Positions 1 to 10,946 of a DNA stretch of 64,000 bases are shown in pieces. Origin of the DNA: Gnetum montanum (Eukaryota; Streptophyta; Gnetopsida; Gnetales; Gnetaceae). Where the stretch lies: NCBI GenBank assembly GCA_015680685.1, contig MNCI01025357.1:502789-566788 (forward strand), given 5' to 3'. Position 1 is the first letter of the stretch. Every line of letters begins with the position of its first letter. The translations under genes and the position numbers were made by a program. The notes under the pieces are model-generated. The model was given only the letters and a program-made list of their open reading frames with translations. It was not told the origin of the DNA and searched no databases.

Positions 1-280
1 TGCTACCGCCTGTGCCATTAGCCATCAGCAAAAGGACGATGGTGTTCAAGACGAGATAAATTTTTGATTTAATTTCAAGTTTACTTTTGTATTGTTGACT
101 TTCCAAAAAAAACTGCAAAACTATTTAATTTTAATTTTAGTTATTCTACTATGCTTTTCAAAACATANATTTAATTTTAATTTTAGTTATTCTACTATGC
201 TTTTCAAAACATAATATAACCCTTCTAAAATTAAATTTAAGTTTTTAATATTCTATTTAAAATATTGTTGTTATTGTTTT
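1..280. other. AT-rich stretch without a recognised gene
   Basis: I see no coding frame with family resemblance here. The stretch is dominated by runs of A and T and contains the first of four single-N assembly junctions. It precedes the stem-bearing repeat and may be a decayed part of the same repeat, since the other copies of that repeat are also flanked by AT-rich DNA. Confidence 0.5.
123..213. other. Assembly junction: 45 bp direct duplication around a single N
   Basis: Bases 123-167 are repeated exactly at 169-213 with a single N at 168 between them. The same arrangement recurs three more times in the window. This is what a scaffolder leaves when two overlapping contigs are joined without merging the overlap, so one copy should probably be removed. 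Confidence 0.9.
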
Positions 281-404
281 GTCATATAGCCCTTTCCAGC
301 TGAGACTATTCCCAGGTTTTCGTACCCATACAGGAGGCGCCCTAGGCGATAGTCTCCTAAAACGAGTTTTCACAAGTGTTGGCGGCGTGTCCAAAATCTA
401 CGCA
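281..404 (-). repeat. Unclassified stem-bearing dispersed repeat, copy 1
   Basis: Reverse-complement relative of the segments at 19755-20037 and 45045-45316. Shared landmarks are a GTCATATAGCCCTTTC-like start, an 8 bp inverted repeat (GAGACTAT at 302-309, ATAGTCTC at 349-356), the enclosed GCGCCCTAGGCG block and the TGTCCAAAAT block near 390. No protein is encoded. It could be part of an LTR or leader of an unidentified retroelement; which one is not decidable here. Confidence 0.65.
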
Positions 405-804
405 TCAACAGAGAGAAGGGTTGAGAAATATTTAATGACTAATAAAGGATTTAAATAATAAATAGTAAATAACAATAAATAAAGTCCTAATTAGCCTATT
501 CCATGCACTACAAGGTTTATCCAAGAAGTTTGTGTTTATTGTCGTACACAAACATGTGTTCAGGTACAATATTTGCTTGAATAAAGATCCGTTCACTTTG
601 GAGTTTCTACTGCGGGAACATAGAAAATATTCTATCTCTAGAGGGATCAAACTACTAGAGTTTTCGCTACGGTCTAAGCCTAGGATGAGAAACAAGGAAG
701 AGTCGCCTCTTATTTTTAGACTTGGCGACGCACCGCGATATTGCGTAAGAGATATCGTGGGGGATGATGTGATATTGCATGGGATACGATATCGCGTCCC
801 ATCA
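405..804 (-). repeat. LTR fragment (minus strand), Athila/Tat-type family
   Basis: The stretch aligns along most of its length with the right part of the E8 LTRs (for example the segment around 63590-63967): GGGTTGAGAAATATT, the TACAAGGTTTATC block, AATAAAGATCC, a decayed TATA box near 707-717, and a cluster of GATATC palindromes at 735-797. It ends at 804 with the family terminus TCCCATCA, which reads TGATGGGA on the minus strand. The other LTR end (PBS side) is missing. The 804 end abuts E1 gag in opposite orientation, so this is probably the outer end of an element that inserted into E1 and was later truncated on its left side. Confidence 0.8.
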
Positions 805-810
805 ATAAGG

Positions 811-1590
811 ATAAGATGGTTGTGATAGAGATGGTCATGGACAGTGACTTAGATGATGATGATGGATGTGATGTCTTTCAGTATGAACATCCTAATGGAT
901 GTTGCCTAATTATGTCACACATGCTGGGATCTAGCATGTATGACTTACATCCATGACTTGCGTAAAGGCAAACACACAAAATATTGTCTTATCCACAAGG
1001 CAATGCTCAATAGTTCCACCAACCACAGTAGTACTATCCAAGTGGAACTCCACCATGACCCTACGAATTATACTAGTAGTGGTAGTAACCACAATTGTGG
1101 GTGTTGGCACCTCTAAGATAGTAGTACCTTTACTAGCAACCAGATCCCTATGGTTACTATGTTCAACAACCTTCATCTCCACGAGACTCCTCTGGTCATG
1201 TTGCCACTTACCAACCTTATCACTACCCTCCTGAAGTGTACCAACTACCCTATCCAAGGAGGGATGCCACCTACTATCCTCGTGCTCTTTTCCCTGCACC
1301 TACTCCTTTGTCTCCTACACAACTACCACATACTCCATTCATGCAAGGTGAATTACCTACCCAACCACACAAAGAAATACTATGAGGATGGTTAATTTGC
1401 AATTGATTAACCAACCAAGAGGGTTAGAACTATAATCAAACAAAAGATCCTTCTTCCAACCTCGTAGTCCACCAAAGCCCTCAGACACATTAGTGGTTGG
1501 TAACCTTGCTCCTCCACCTTCCTCTGTCTCACCTTTATTTGAGTCCCCTTCAAACCAAAATCTCTCTCAAATCCATACTGTAATGTTAAC
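811..1590 (+). pseudogene. gag: E1 gag C-terminal part
   Basis: An acidic run (SDLDDDDG-like, 841-875) is followed by FQYEHPNGCCLIMSHM near 880-925, the degraded equivalent of the CEICQY..PKGCCPVISHL motif of E4 and E8. Beyond it comes a Pro/Gln/Tyr-rich tail (PDPYGYYVQQP near 1145-1180) riddled with TAG/TAA codons where related copies have Gln. The tail is low-complexity and probably disordered. Gag would form the particle and bind the RNA. The N-terminal capsid domain seen in E4 (37163-37594) is missing here. Confidence 0.75.
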
Positions 1591-2560
1591 CCATGTTGTA
1601 TCTAATTGAATTTGAGCCAGTAACCTACCCAGGAAGTTAGCTAATCATGGGAGTCCCCTAGTATATTTACAAATTACTAAGAATGAGCCTTGTAAAGGTC
1701 TTCTTGACTCTGGTTCTAGTGTTAATATGATCCCACATGAGATGTACATGATGTGGAACCTTCCTCCCTTGAAGAAGTGCAACAATTGACTAGAATTGGT
1801 GGACTAGTCCATCACTATTCCATTGGGACTGGTAGAGGACATTGTAACCACCATTTTTTGGTGGTCATATCCTACCGACTTCCTAGTAATCAAGGTGGAG
1901 AACTACAAGGGAGACTTCCCAATTATTATGGAAAGGACATGGTTAAGCACCATTGATGCTAAAATGGGCATTAGAGATCTTTCCTTGGAGATATCCAAAG
2001 AAAATGAATTTGGAAAGATTGAGAAGAAGAGGGTTCCATGTATTGCGTACAATAATTCAGGGTGCCATTGTGTGTAGAAGTTATGGTTAGTGAAGTGAAT
2101 CTCTATCTCTACATGTAAGAAATGTGCACTAGAAGCTAAAATCCAAAGATGTCTATACATGGAAACTACAAAATAAGAAGGCACCTAGTGCTTGACAACT
2201 GATTCTAGCAATAGTTCATTGTGCATGGAACCTACTAAGGGCCTAGTGTATGAATATGTTGCAAGTATGGATGAACTTGAGCAAGTTCATCACCAGCTCT
2301 CTAAAGGAGTAAATGACTATGTCAATTAGGGAGAGTTGGAGATTCTTGACAATTTTAAACAAGAACCCCTTGAATTAAAGACACTACCAACTAGAATGGA
2401 GTGTGTGTTCTTAAAAAATGGAAGGCTGATCATTATTAATGCTAAGCTTGTTACAGAAAAAAAGGAGATGTTGATGAAGGTTGTGGAAAAATGGTTAGTA
2501 GCCTTTGCCTAGTTATATTCCGAGCTCACTAGAATAGATCCAAGAATATGCCAACATTGG
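1591..2560 (+). pseudogene. pro: E1 retropepsin and pre-RT linker
   Basis: The catalytic triad of an aspartic protease is visible as LLDSGSSVNMIP with the Asp codon at 1706-1708. Downstream, GLVEDIVTTIFWW and KGDFPIIM..TWLSTIDA (1830-1960) match the same region in E3, E4 and E8. The protein would cut the Gag-Pol polyprotein inside the particle. A linker follows whose relatives read LEQV..QLPN..WGELEIP. Frame changes and stops split the region. Among the four Athila/Tat-type copies with this site, this is the only one with a canonical DSG. Confidence 0.82.
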
Positions 2561-3420
2561 TTATACATTGACCTCATCATTAAGCCAAAATGATAGCCGC
2601 AGTGATGTTTGAATCCCAAATTAAAGCAGATTGTCAAAGAGGAAATTAAGCAACTCCTCAAGGTAGGATTCATCTACCTTATCGCAGATAGTGAGTGGAT
2701 TAGTCCACTCATGATTGTTCCCAAGAAAGGAGACAAATGGTGGGTGTGCTTCGACTTCTGGCTGCTTAATATGGCAACTTTCAAAGATAATCTTTCATTG
2801 CCTTTTGTTGACCAAGTGTTGGACACCATTTTTGGGCACAACTATTATAGCTTTCTGGATGGTTATAGTGGCTATTACTAAATCCAGATTGCACTAGAGG
2901 ATCAGGTAAAGACAAATTTGACAAGTCCTTGGGAGACTTTTGCTTATCATCATATGTCATTCAGTTTATGTAATGCCCCAACCACATTTCAACTATTTGT
3001 CCTTAGCATTTTCCAACAACAAGTCAATAGTACGGTAGAAGTCTTCATGGATAAAGTTTCTACCTATGGAGCTACATTCGAGTAAGCCCTAGACTGTCTT
3101 GAGTAGGTGTTGAGGAGATGTGTTGAAACAAACCTCTAGATCAATTTGCAAAAGAGCCATCTTATGGTCTAGGAAGGCATAGTCTTGGGGCACCGTATTT
3201 CAAAAGTAGGAATTGAGGTGGACCCTAAAAAAATAAGGGTCATCCAAGGAATAACCCATCAACTGGAAATAGTTAAAGAAGTGCAATCATTCCTTGATCA
3301 TACTGTCTACTATTGGTGATTCATCAAGAATTTTTCCAAAATCACCAAGCTATTGGTTGAATTAATGAAGAAAGATGCATCATTTGTCTGGATCCTTACA
3401 TGTGAAACAACATTTCAATA
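2561..3420 (+). pseudogene. pol: E1 reverse transcriptase
   Basis: The fingers and palm are readable: LKVGFIYLIADSEWISPL, MIVPKKGDKWWVCFDFWLLN, then FLDGYSGYYQIQIALEDQVKT and FSLCNAPTTFQ. The catalytic box that should read FMDD is FMDK (3044-3055), so the second catalytic aspartate is lost. GHRISKVGIEVDPKK and a LVELMKKDASFVW connection segment follow. Several internal stops are present. RT would copy the element RNA into cDNA. Sequence blocks resemble the Athila/Tat group rather than chromoviruses. Confidence 0.9.
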
Positions 3421-3900
3421 GCTAAAGCAAATTTTGTTAAAACCCCAATTCTACAAGCACTTGATTGGTCTAGACTATTTCATGTGATGACTAATGCATC
3501 AAATTATGCTTTGGGGGTAGTGCTTACATAGTTGGATGATCAAAAACGTCCATATTACATTCACTACATAAGACGAAGTATTGTAGGTGCATAGTTGAAC
3601 TACACCACCATGGAAAAAAAATTGATGGCAGTGGTGTTCATGTTAGAGAAATTCAAGCACTATGTGCTTGGCTATAAAGTGTTCATGCACACAGATCATA
3701 GCACCATTTGATTTTTAATGAATAAACCAATGGTGAGCCCCCATTTCATACAATGGCTCATGATTTTACAAGAGTTTAATCTCACAATGGTAGATTGAAA
3801 AGGTGTAGAAAATGTGGTCGCTAACCACTTATCATGGCTAAGATGGGATGACAAGGAGAAAGAGAGCCCCTTATCTAATCAGTTCCATGATGAATCTTTC
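3421..3900 (+). pseudogene. pol: E1 RNase H
   Basis: The first catalytic aspartate in MTDTSNYALGVVL of E8 is Asn here (MTNASNYALGVVL, about 3488-3526). YTTMEKKLMAVVFMLEKFKHY contains the second acidic residue, and VFMHTDHSTI the third. NHLSWLRWDDKEKE at 3822-3865 marks the tether region. The domain would degrade RNA in the RNA:DNA hybrid. One active-site residue is lost and internal stops are present. Confidence 0.87.
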
Positions 3901-4049
3901 ATTGTAGGGGTTATTAATGCATAAATGCTTAATGAACCAAAATGGTATGACACCATCATCACTTATATGCTCAAGCAAGAACTACCACAAGGGTTGGACA
4001 TCAAAAAGAAATAACAGTTTCTTTACCAAGTCAAGCATTTCATGGAAAT

Positions 4050-5190
4050 TAATGGAAACCTTTACAAAGTCTGTCCTGATGGCCTGGTACGCTGGTGTGT
4101 TCCTCACATGGATCAACTACATGTTCTCTAGGATGCTCATGAAGGCCCTTGTGGGGGCCATTATGCTAAGAGATGCACGGTCATAAAAATCCTCATGGTA
4201 AGATATTACTGGCCAACAATCTTCGAGGATGCACACCAATTCATTCGTGCTTGTGATTGTTGTTAGAGGGATGATGGAATGACATCTCGAATGGAGGGAT
4301 CATAGCAATGGATTTAGCCTCTTGAACCATTCGATGTTTGGAGCATTGACTTTATGGGTCCCATCACACCTTTGTGAAATGGAAAGGCATATATCATAGT
4401 TGCAGTTGACTATTGCACTAAGTGGGTAGAAGTAGCAGCCGTCACTAACTATACATCCACTATTGCTACTTGGTTTGTATAAAAAAATANTAACTATACA
4501 TCCACTATTGCTACTTGGTTTGTATAAAAAAATATCGTAAACAAGTTTGGTATGCCTCATGTGTTAATTTTTTATAATGGAACTCATTTTATAGGTGCCA
4601 CTTTTTGAAAACTTATACAATGCATGCGCGTTGAGCACAAACTCACAACACCTTATCACCCTCAAGCCAATGGTCAAGTTGAGGTAACTAATTGGGAGAT
4701 AATAAAAATTCTAACACACACCATTAGCAAATACTGAAGAGATTAGAGCACCAAATTAAATGATGCCCTTTGGGCCTATCACTCCACATGGAAGCTTCCC
4801 ATAGGTTATTCTCCCTATGAGCTCATGTACGAAAAACTACCAACATTGCCCATTTAATTCAAGCTTTGTATACTCTCTTAGCCTGTGACCTTAACCTGGA
4901 TCTAAGTCTAGCATAGAAAGAACAATTAATGAACCTCAACTTGTTAGATGAAAATTGGTTAATGGCCCTATCATCCAATGAAATGCATAAGGCATTCAAT
5001 AAGAAATGCCATGATCTCAAAATAAGAAAAGTCAAGTTTCAACCAGGAGACAAGGTCCTTTACTGGAATCCTACACATGTACCCCAACAAACCAAATTTC
5101 AAACATTGTGGAAAGGAACTTACATTATTGATGAGACATTTCTATCTAGGGCCATATTTATTTATAAACCTGCTAGCCCAGATGAAAAAT
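4050..5190 (+). pseudogene. pol: E1 integrase
   Basis: An HHCC-like N-terminal zinc region is visible around 4120-4260 (DAHEGPCGGHYAKRC and FIRACD). The core begins PLEPFDVWSIDFMGPIT with first catalytic Asp in VAVDYCTKWVE. The second Asp position reads FYNGTHF (Asp to Tyr), and the Glu is in GQVEVTNWE (about 4672-4700). The C-terminal part (4929-5192) reads HDLKIRKVKFQPGDKVLYWN, without a chromodomain. Integrase would insert the cDNA. The core also contains an assembly duplication at 4446-4534. Confidence 0.9.
4446..4534. other. Assembly junction: 44 bp direct duplication around a single N
   Basis: Bases 4446-4489 are repeated at 4491-4534 around the N at 4490. The duplicated piece lies inside the integrase core and would add 45 nt of spurious sequence. 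Removing one copy restores collinearity with E3 integrase. Confidence 0.9.
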
Positions 5191-5304
5191 AATTAGTCAA
5201 CATCCAACAAGTGAAACCTTTCCATGAGCCTAAGCCAACCAACTCAACAGACACCTTACCAAATGGACAACCACACTCAATCTTCTGGATCTTCCCCTTC
5301 CAAC

Positions 5305-5332
5305 TTAGTCATGGGGGAGATGGCCACCCATA
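5305..5332 (+). promoter_or_regulatory. Internal purine-rich tract after integrase, E1
   Basis: AGTCATGGGGGAGATGGCC follows the end of integrase. The same tract occurs at the same place in E3 (27271-27292, minus), E4 (39702-39722) and E8 (56339-56358, minus), with a diverged relative at 52549-52563 in E7. It resembles the true polypurine tract (GTGGGGGTA before the LTR) but lies about 0.8 kb upstream. Role unknown; an internal plus-strand priming site is one possibility. Confidence 0.6.
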
Positions 5333-6106
5333 CTAACATTTTATGTAGCTCCTCAATCTTTTGACTTTTTTTTTTGTTTTATACATTTTTGGTTTTACAA
5401 CTTTTTTGTTTTCATATTCTTTGTTTTACATCCTTTTGTTTTTCAGTTGTTGATCTTTTCTAAGTTTTTGTTTTATAACATCATTAGTATATTTAATATT
5501 TATTACATACTCTTTTACTTTATTTTATATTTTCTTGTGTTTGGGGTATTTATCTACTCTTTTTGCTAATAAGGTTTCAGGTACAATGGTAATGTGCTAC
5601 TCGATGATGGTATGTTTCACTTGTAATTTAATTATTGATGTCTAGTTTTTGAATTTGAATGTCATTACTGACAACTAGGACATGGTTTCTTTTCACGTAA
5701 TAGGCAATGGGTCCACATCATCCACCCATCAGCATAATCTATGTTTTTCCTTATTTTGGAAATGTGCAATTCCTTTTTCATTAGTGAAACTTTAATAAAT
5801 TGGTGACTTGTGTAGCTTCTGGAATTGGGAAGGAATCAAAGGGTTGGATAGGGTGTGGCTTTACAAGGATGCAATATTCTTCATGCTTTTCTATTTTCCT
5901 ATGTGTAGGATTCAAGGGTGTTCTTTCCTATTATCATGAACACCCAATTTTGGACAAAATTGTAATGTTGTATGCTCGGGCACTTTTGTATTTGTCTATT
6001 TTCTCTATGTCACTCTACATGTTAGTCGAATATTCCACACCTCCTAATATATTTTGTAAAGGACCTGTTCCTCTTATTCTATACTCGAGGACAAGTTTTC
6101 ATTTAG
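5333..6106 (+). other. E1 3' non-coding region
   Basis: T-rich DNA without a shared reading frame. The open frame at 5800-6120 has no counterpart in E4 or E8 and is rejected as a gene. A short block near 5700-5730 (GGCAATGGGTCCACATCATCC) is conserved with E3, E4 and E8 and marks this as the region between pol and LTR. Confidence 0.65.
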
Positions 6107-6117
6107 TCGTGGGGGTA
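6107..6117 (+). promoter_or_regulatory. Polypurine tract of E1
   Basis: GTCGTGGGGGTA lies directly before the LTR start TGATGA at 6118. The same GGGGGTA precedes the LTR in E4 and, on the minus strand, in E3, E6b and E8. It primes plus-strand DNA synthesis. Confidence 0.85.
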
Positions 6118-6973
6118 TGATGAATCATGTTTTTCCTAAAGCTCAGATATTAAAGTGGTCATGATATTAGGTATATGATATTTTGGCCCAAGATGCGATA
6201 TCGTGCATGTAATATTGCTGGGTTACTCTCGATTATATAAATACAACCCTTGGGCACACGATTGAGAGTAGTTTTTGGTAGTCAAGTAGTGAAACTCTTG
6301 TAGTTTGTTTATTTGAGAGTTAGAATATGTTCCAAGCGCTTGCAATAAGAGGTCTAAGTGTGATTGGATCTTTATTCAAGCATTGATGTACCTGAACACA
6401 CCATTGTGTTGGCAATAAAGATGAGCTCTTTGATTCATCCTTGCAACACTTGAGACTTTCTTTCTTATGCATTTATATATTGTGATTTCATGTAGTTTAC
6501 ATTAATGTTATTCATGCAGCAATTAATTTTGATTAATTACATAACTCATTAAAATACACAAGCATGAACTATTTGAACGTACATGTTACACTTGGTAGCT
6601 TAGAAACAATTAGCATTTGATGACCCAGCAATGTTTACACGAAGTTCAGGATGTGTCCTAGAAGTGGGGATGGTTACTTGTGCTAGGCTAGATTAGACAA
6701 GAGTTTACTTAGCACTTAATTACTCTCACTTTTATTTTTATTTTAGGTGATTCATTTGATAAAACAAAAAATAATAAAAATATTATGCCTTATTCACACT
6801 TAACCATACATTTGCATTTCACAAGTGGGGTTGGAAAGACAATGAATGGGCAACATGAACTCACCGTTTAGCTCTAGCATACTCAATAATTAAAGTTTGT
6901 AGAATTTGACTAGATCGCATGTGAATGCCTATGATTCGTATGGTTGGGCGTAGGGGTATGTTTCCACTCATCA
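6118..6973 (+). repeat. E1 3' LTR
   Basis: It starts TGATGAATCATG after the polypurine tract and ends TTTCCACTCATCA at 6973. Inside are GATATC-type palindromes (6165-6205), a TATA box TATATAAATAC near 6233-6243, AATAAAG near 6416 as a likely polyadenylation signal, and the GTAGGGGTA..CACTCATCA tail shared with the other LTRs. Length 856 bp. No matching 5' LTR survives, so its age cannot be judged. Confidence 0.9.
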
Positions 6974-7066
6974 GTAAATGATAGGCCAAAATTTACTGCT
7001 ATGAAGTGATTCTTAGTTTTGTCTAATGCTAAAGCTAGGTGGAAGGAACACTAATTAGCTAGGCTA

Positions 7067-8040
7067 CTATACTTGAGCTTGTGGTGAAGCTTGAGGAACC
7101 GTGGGTGCCCTCACTAGTCTTGTGCAAAGCAAATTAGATGACTTGATATAAGATGTTGATGTTCCTAGCATCTCATCTTTTGAATCAGGTACTATCCCAA
7201 TGAATTTAGGGCATTTTCTTAGGACCACTACCATGATGTTTTGTAGGTCTACCATCCCAACTAAAGTGCAATGTCTCCTGACATGATGGAGTATGCCTAC
7301 TAGTTCACATAGATTTTTGATCAACATTGGAAATGCATACACTTCCCTCTTATCTTTGGCCACATCCTTCATTTTTTGAGTTACAGCTTTAAATAGAAAG
7401 TAGAAATATTAATGGTTTATCTTCCCCTCATCATTATCATAACCTTTGCCCCCTCGAGCAAAGATGTTCGATGATTTTTTGATGGGCATCAAGTTTTGGG
7501 TCACAAAATTATACATGAAATTCTACATCATAGGAAGTTTAGACATTTTAACATCTTCCTTAGCTAGGCCAAAGACCTCTTAAAGGATCTTTGTCTTACG
7601 TTTGGGCTTAGTTTTCTAAATTCACAATCACTAGTTATTGCCCTACTCATTTGGGAATCCTATAACTCTAGTAATTGTCCAGATTGAACTCAACATAGGA
7701 AATCCATCAACAAATGTCATGGTACCATCTGCAAGAGGTAGAACTCTTCTACCTCATGTCAATACTAAGTGAAGGGTTTAGTGATGTATTCATAGAAAAC
7801 CAGCCTCTATAGTATCTTCTTATGTTCAGGTGGACCAAGCTCAAGGAATTACTATTACTTATTTTCATAATGGATGAATTGTTGCCATACATAATTTGCA
7901 TCCATGCCTTCTTCTATGTTATTAAAATCAAGATGGAAGCCTTCTCACCAACATCTTAATGTTAGCATTATCATAGAATGTTTTAGGCCTTTTTGATAAG
8001 TCTTGAGAAAATATTGCTAGGGAGTATTTTTCAAATTAAC
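7067..8040 (-). pseudogene. Remnant of a plant-transposon-type ORF (PTPT-like)
   Basis: The longest open piece (7067-7372) reads YAFPMLIKNLCELVGILHHV; higher up (about 7640-7740) a broken frame reads MTFVDGFPMLSSIWTITRVIGFPNE. The combination of a VDG...I..VIGFP block and an FP.LI..LC...GI block is typical of proteins annotated in plants as putative plant transposon protein domains, often carried by retrotransposons. E3's second ORF has a similar FPCLIRKLCKRASIV block. Function unknown. Stops and frameshifts break it. Confidence 0.5.
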
Positions 8041-8224
8041 ATTTATCTTTAGATTTTCTTTTCCTACAAGAAATTAATATATTAGTACATGATAATAGTT
8101 TTTTTGGTAAATGAATTTTAAAAAACTATAATGTTTTTTATTTGTTTTGTTTTTTTAGCTCATAAAGTTAATAAAGGAAGTGTTACTATTCTTGTTAATA
8201 AAAATTAGAGTGGAAAAGTTTTGA

Positions 8225-8760
8225 ATTCTAGTTTTGAAAACCTTGGAAGTGTTATTTGGATTACTTGTCATAGTAAAAAAGGGGACTTTGGACTCTATAA
8301 TATTTATGATTTTAATAATTCAAAAAACTATTCAAAGGTTTGGAAATATTTCTCTATCTCTGTGTAAAGTTCCTTGGATTATTAGAGCTGATTTCCATAT
8401 GGTTGCAGGTCATTTAGATAAACTTGGTGTCTTCTTTCTCCTAATATGTCTTCTCAAGAAAAAGAAGATTGGTGCCCTTTTAAAGAAAAATATTTTCTTT
8501 TTGATGTTAGCTCTTTATTTCCACATTATTCAAATGAGAAGGATTATACTTGGTGCAATTATTAATAAGGAAATGATAAAATTTGTTATTGACTTGATAG
8601 ATTTTATATCTCTAATGTTTCCTTTTGGAAGCTTACAAGGGAAGTAGAAGTGCATACAAATGCTACTTTGTTAGATCATTTTCCTTTTAGCATTTTTTCT
8701 CAAGAATTAATTGTTGCTCCTTTCAAAAACATGAGCTTTTTCATATAAATACTAATATGT
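8225..8760 (+). pseudogene. LINE endonuclease region
   Basis: WIIRADFHMVAGHLDKLG near 8375-8430 matches the WII.GDFN.V...DK.GG block of apurinic-like LINE endonucleases, with the central Gly-Asp-Phe-Asn changed. IDLIDFISLMFP (8589-8627) fits the RIDRFYIS block, and LLDHFPFS (8669-8692) fits the LSDH.PI block that carries the catalytic His. The enzyme would nick target DNA. The changes make activity unlikely. Confidence 0.72.
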
Positions 8761-9289
8761 TGACAAGACCAAGTGGAAAAAATATTTTAAAGTCTATATG
8801 GAATGCACTAAACTAGTGATATTGGTTGGATTAACTTGTGGCAATAAACTACTTGTAGAGTGTAAGCTTCAAGTTGAAAAAAATCTTACAAAATCTATGA
8901 AGCAAATATGAATTCTTTTAGACTAGAATCCCTTTGATTTTGAAACTAGAAAAGTCTTGGCTAAAATTTTTAATGTTAAACAATGTTGGGGTGCTTTTGA
9001 AGTCAAAAGTGATCTTACTAAATGTTGCATGGGTTGACTAAAAATTAAAGATGAACCTTGTATAAATTTTTTTAAATTTTTAAAAGGAAAAGGTCAAGTG
9101 CCTAAACTAGAATCACTTTATATAAATAATTCCATCATTAAAGATCCTAAGACTATTAATAGTTTTTTTAGCAAATCATTTTACTTCAATTTTTTCTTTT
9201 GAAGGTTTTAGTAAGGAATCATTCCTAGCTTCTAGTATGTATATTCTTGGTTTTATAATAAAATTGCATCGAAGTTTTTTTTAAGTAGA

Positions 9290-10480
9290 AATTAGTGGCC
9301 TTTTATTCTAGCAAATGATAAAGCTCCAAGTGTTGATAGTTTTTCAATTGAATTTATTAAGAAGTAATGGGTCATCATTGGAGATGATCAGTTTTATGTT
9401 TTTCAAGAAGCCATTAAAAAATTTTCTCTTCATAAAAATATTAATAAAGATGTGATTTTTCTTCTTCTTAAGAATTGTGATCTTCAGCATATTGGTAATT
9501 GGAAAGTTATTGATCTTCTTAACTAATAAAATTTTTGCTAAATGTGTAACTTGTTGCATTCAAAAGGTTATTAAAGATACCATTAGACTTGAGCAGACTG
9601 GTTTTGTTAAAGGTAAATATATCTTAAGTAATGTTATTGTAGCTTAGGAGGGAATGCAGTGGGCTTCTAATACTAACCAAGAAATTACTTTTCTTAAGTT
9701 AAATTATGCTAAAGCTTATGACAGGATTGTGTGAAATTTCATTATTTCTTGTCTCTATAAACTGGGATTTGGTGATTATTTTATACATCTTATTCATATA
9801 TTACTCATTAAGGCTATTGCTCAAGTTGCTACTAATTTTGGATTAAATTCCTCCTTTTCTCTTCGATGATCAATTCATCAAGTTTTTCCTCTAGCTCTCT
9901 ATGTTTTTATTATTACTGCAAACTTTGTTTCACATAATTCATATTATGATCTATAAAGGAATATCATTAAAGAAAGTTCAATTGATTATCAAGGTATGCA
10001 ATTACTTAACATGCATTTTGTAGATAATTCTTTTTTATAATTGAAAATTCTTTGCAACATATTAATAACCTTTTAGCTAGAGTGGAGGATTAGTGCATGT
10101 TATCTAACTCTTAGATTAATTGGTAAAAATATGTTGTTTATTGTAATGACAATATTGATTAGTGGGTTACTTTCAAGCCTTGGAAAATCTTTAAAAAAGA
10201 TTATGTTTAAAATGTTAGAAATACCTTTTTCTTTTGATCCTAATCTTACTATTTTGGGTAATTATGTGGTTGATAAAATTGAAAAGAATCTTGATAAATA
10301 GAAAGAAAAAAAGCTCCCAATTGTTGGCAAAGTTTTAGTTATTAAGTAAATACTTCAATCAACTCATGTTTATTACTCTAGTTGTTGGACTCCTAAAAAT
10401 TTTTATTATAGAATTAGTCTGATTATCCATTAGTTTCTTTGGTCTATTAAGTGACGTAGAAAAGGTTCATCTAGAGTTGT
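9290..10480 (+). pseudogene. LINE reverse transcriptase
   Basis: Recognisable blocks in order are ANDKAPSVDSFSIEFIKK (9310-9365), LEQTGFVKGKYILSN (9588-9632), LKLNYAKAYDRIV (9697-9735, first catalytic Asp region), a SIHQVFPLALYVFI block (about 9870-9918) and HFVDNSF (10015-10035) where F.DD is expected. The second aspartate of F.DD is Asn. A thumb-like WDICTS end near 10475-10495 follows. Matches the L1 clade by block order. Confidence 0.82.
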
Positions 10481-10508
10481 TTGGGATATTTGCACTAGTA
10501 GCAACAAA

Positions 10509-10735
10509 GATGTTTAGCATCTAAAATATTGGAGATGTTTAGCATCTAAAATATTGGAGATGTTTAGAAAGGATTCTACTTTGGAGATGTTTAGCATCTA
10601 AAATATTGTTGTATATTTGCACAGAGAAAGGATGATGAATCTTTAAAAAATCAATGGTCTTGACTCCAGATAATGCAACAAATGTTAGACCTGTAAGTTC
10701 TCTTATGAAGCGATTTTGTGGGCTGAGTAGAATTT
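10509..10735 (-). repeat. Duplicated fragment of the Helitron helicase with 25 bp tandem units
   Basis: The segment 10585-10735 is a second copy of 10993-11130, the last coding part of the PIF1 helicase: both contain GTTTAGCATCTAAAATATT, the TTTGCACAGAGAAAGGA block and AATCAATGGTCTTGACTC. To its left the 25 bp unit GATGTTTAGCATCTAAAATA... is repeated in tandem at 10509, 10534 and 10559. It looks like a local duplication at the 3' end of the Helitron, or the end of a second, deleted Helitron copy. Confidence 0.78.
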
Positions 10736-10946
10736 AAATATTTTTTTATTTTTTTAAGTTATGATCACTATTTGCATTCCAAATAATATATACTAGTAAA
10801 CATAAATTGGTTAACGTAAAAGTTTATATATTTTGTATATGTTGATGAAGGAATACATTGCAAAATTATTGTAATAAACATTACAAAGTTGTATAATAGC
10901 ATTGAGCAAAAGGCAAAATACAACGATAACTGTGAATTCAATATGT

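Larger units (their letters stand above)
805..6973 (+). mobile_element. E1: 5'-truncated Ty3/gypsy retrotransposon (Athila/Tat type)
   Basis: Order gag C-terminus, protease, RT, RNase H, integrase, 3' non-coding region, polypurine tract and 3' LTR is complete from 805 to 6973; the 5' LTR, PBS and most of gag are gone. The gag-PR-RT-RH-IN order defines Ty3/gypsy. Absence of a chromodomain and the long non-coding stretch after integrase fit the Athila/Tat (OTA) group. All frames carry stops and several catalytic residues are changed, so this is a dead copy. Confidence 0.88.
8150..10505 (+). mobile_element. Degraded non-LTR retrotransposon (L1-like LINE)
   Basis: An endonuclease-like region is followed by a LINE-type reverse transcriptase in the expected order and strand. 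No 5' end, poly(A) tail or target duplication is visible. The 3' end is lost where the Helitron-derived repeats begin near 10509. Stops and frameshifts are frequent. It is AT-richer than the gypsy copies around it. Confidence 0.82.

Noticed and set aside
532-825. 97-codon frame as a gene
   Set aside because: It lies wholly in the antisense of an LTR fragment and crosses the junction to E1 gag.
5800-6120. Open frame of 106 codons between E1 integrase and 3' LTR as an env-like gene
   Set aside because: No counterpart is kept in E4 or E8, the frame runs into the polypurine tract and LTR start, and composition follows the T-rich DNA.
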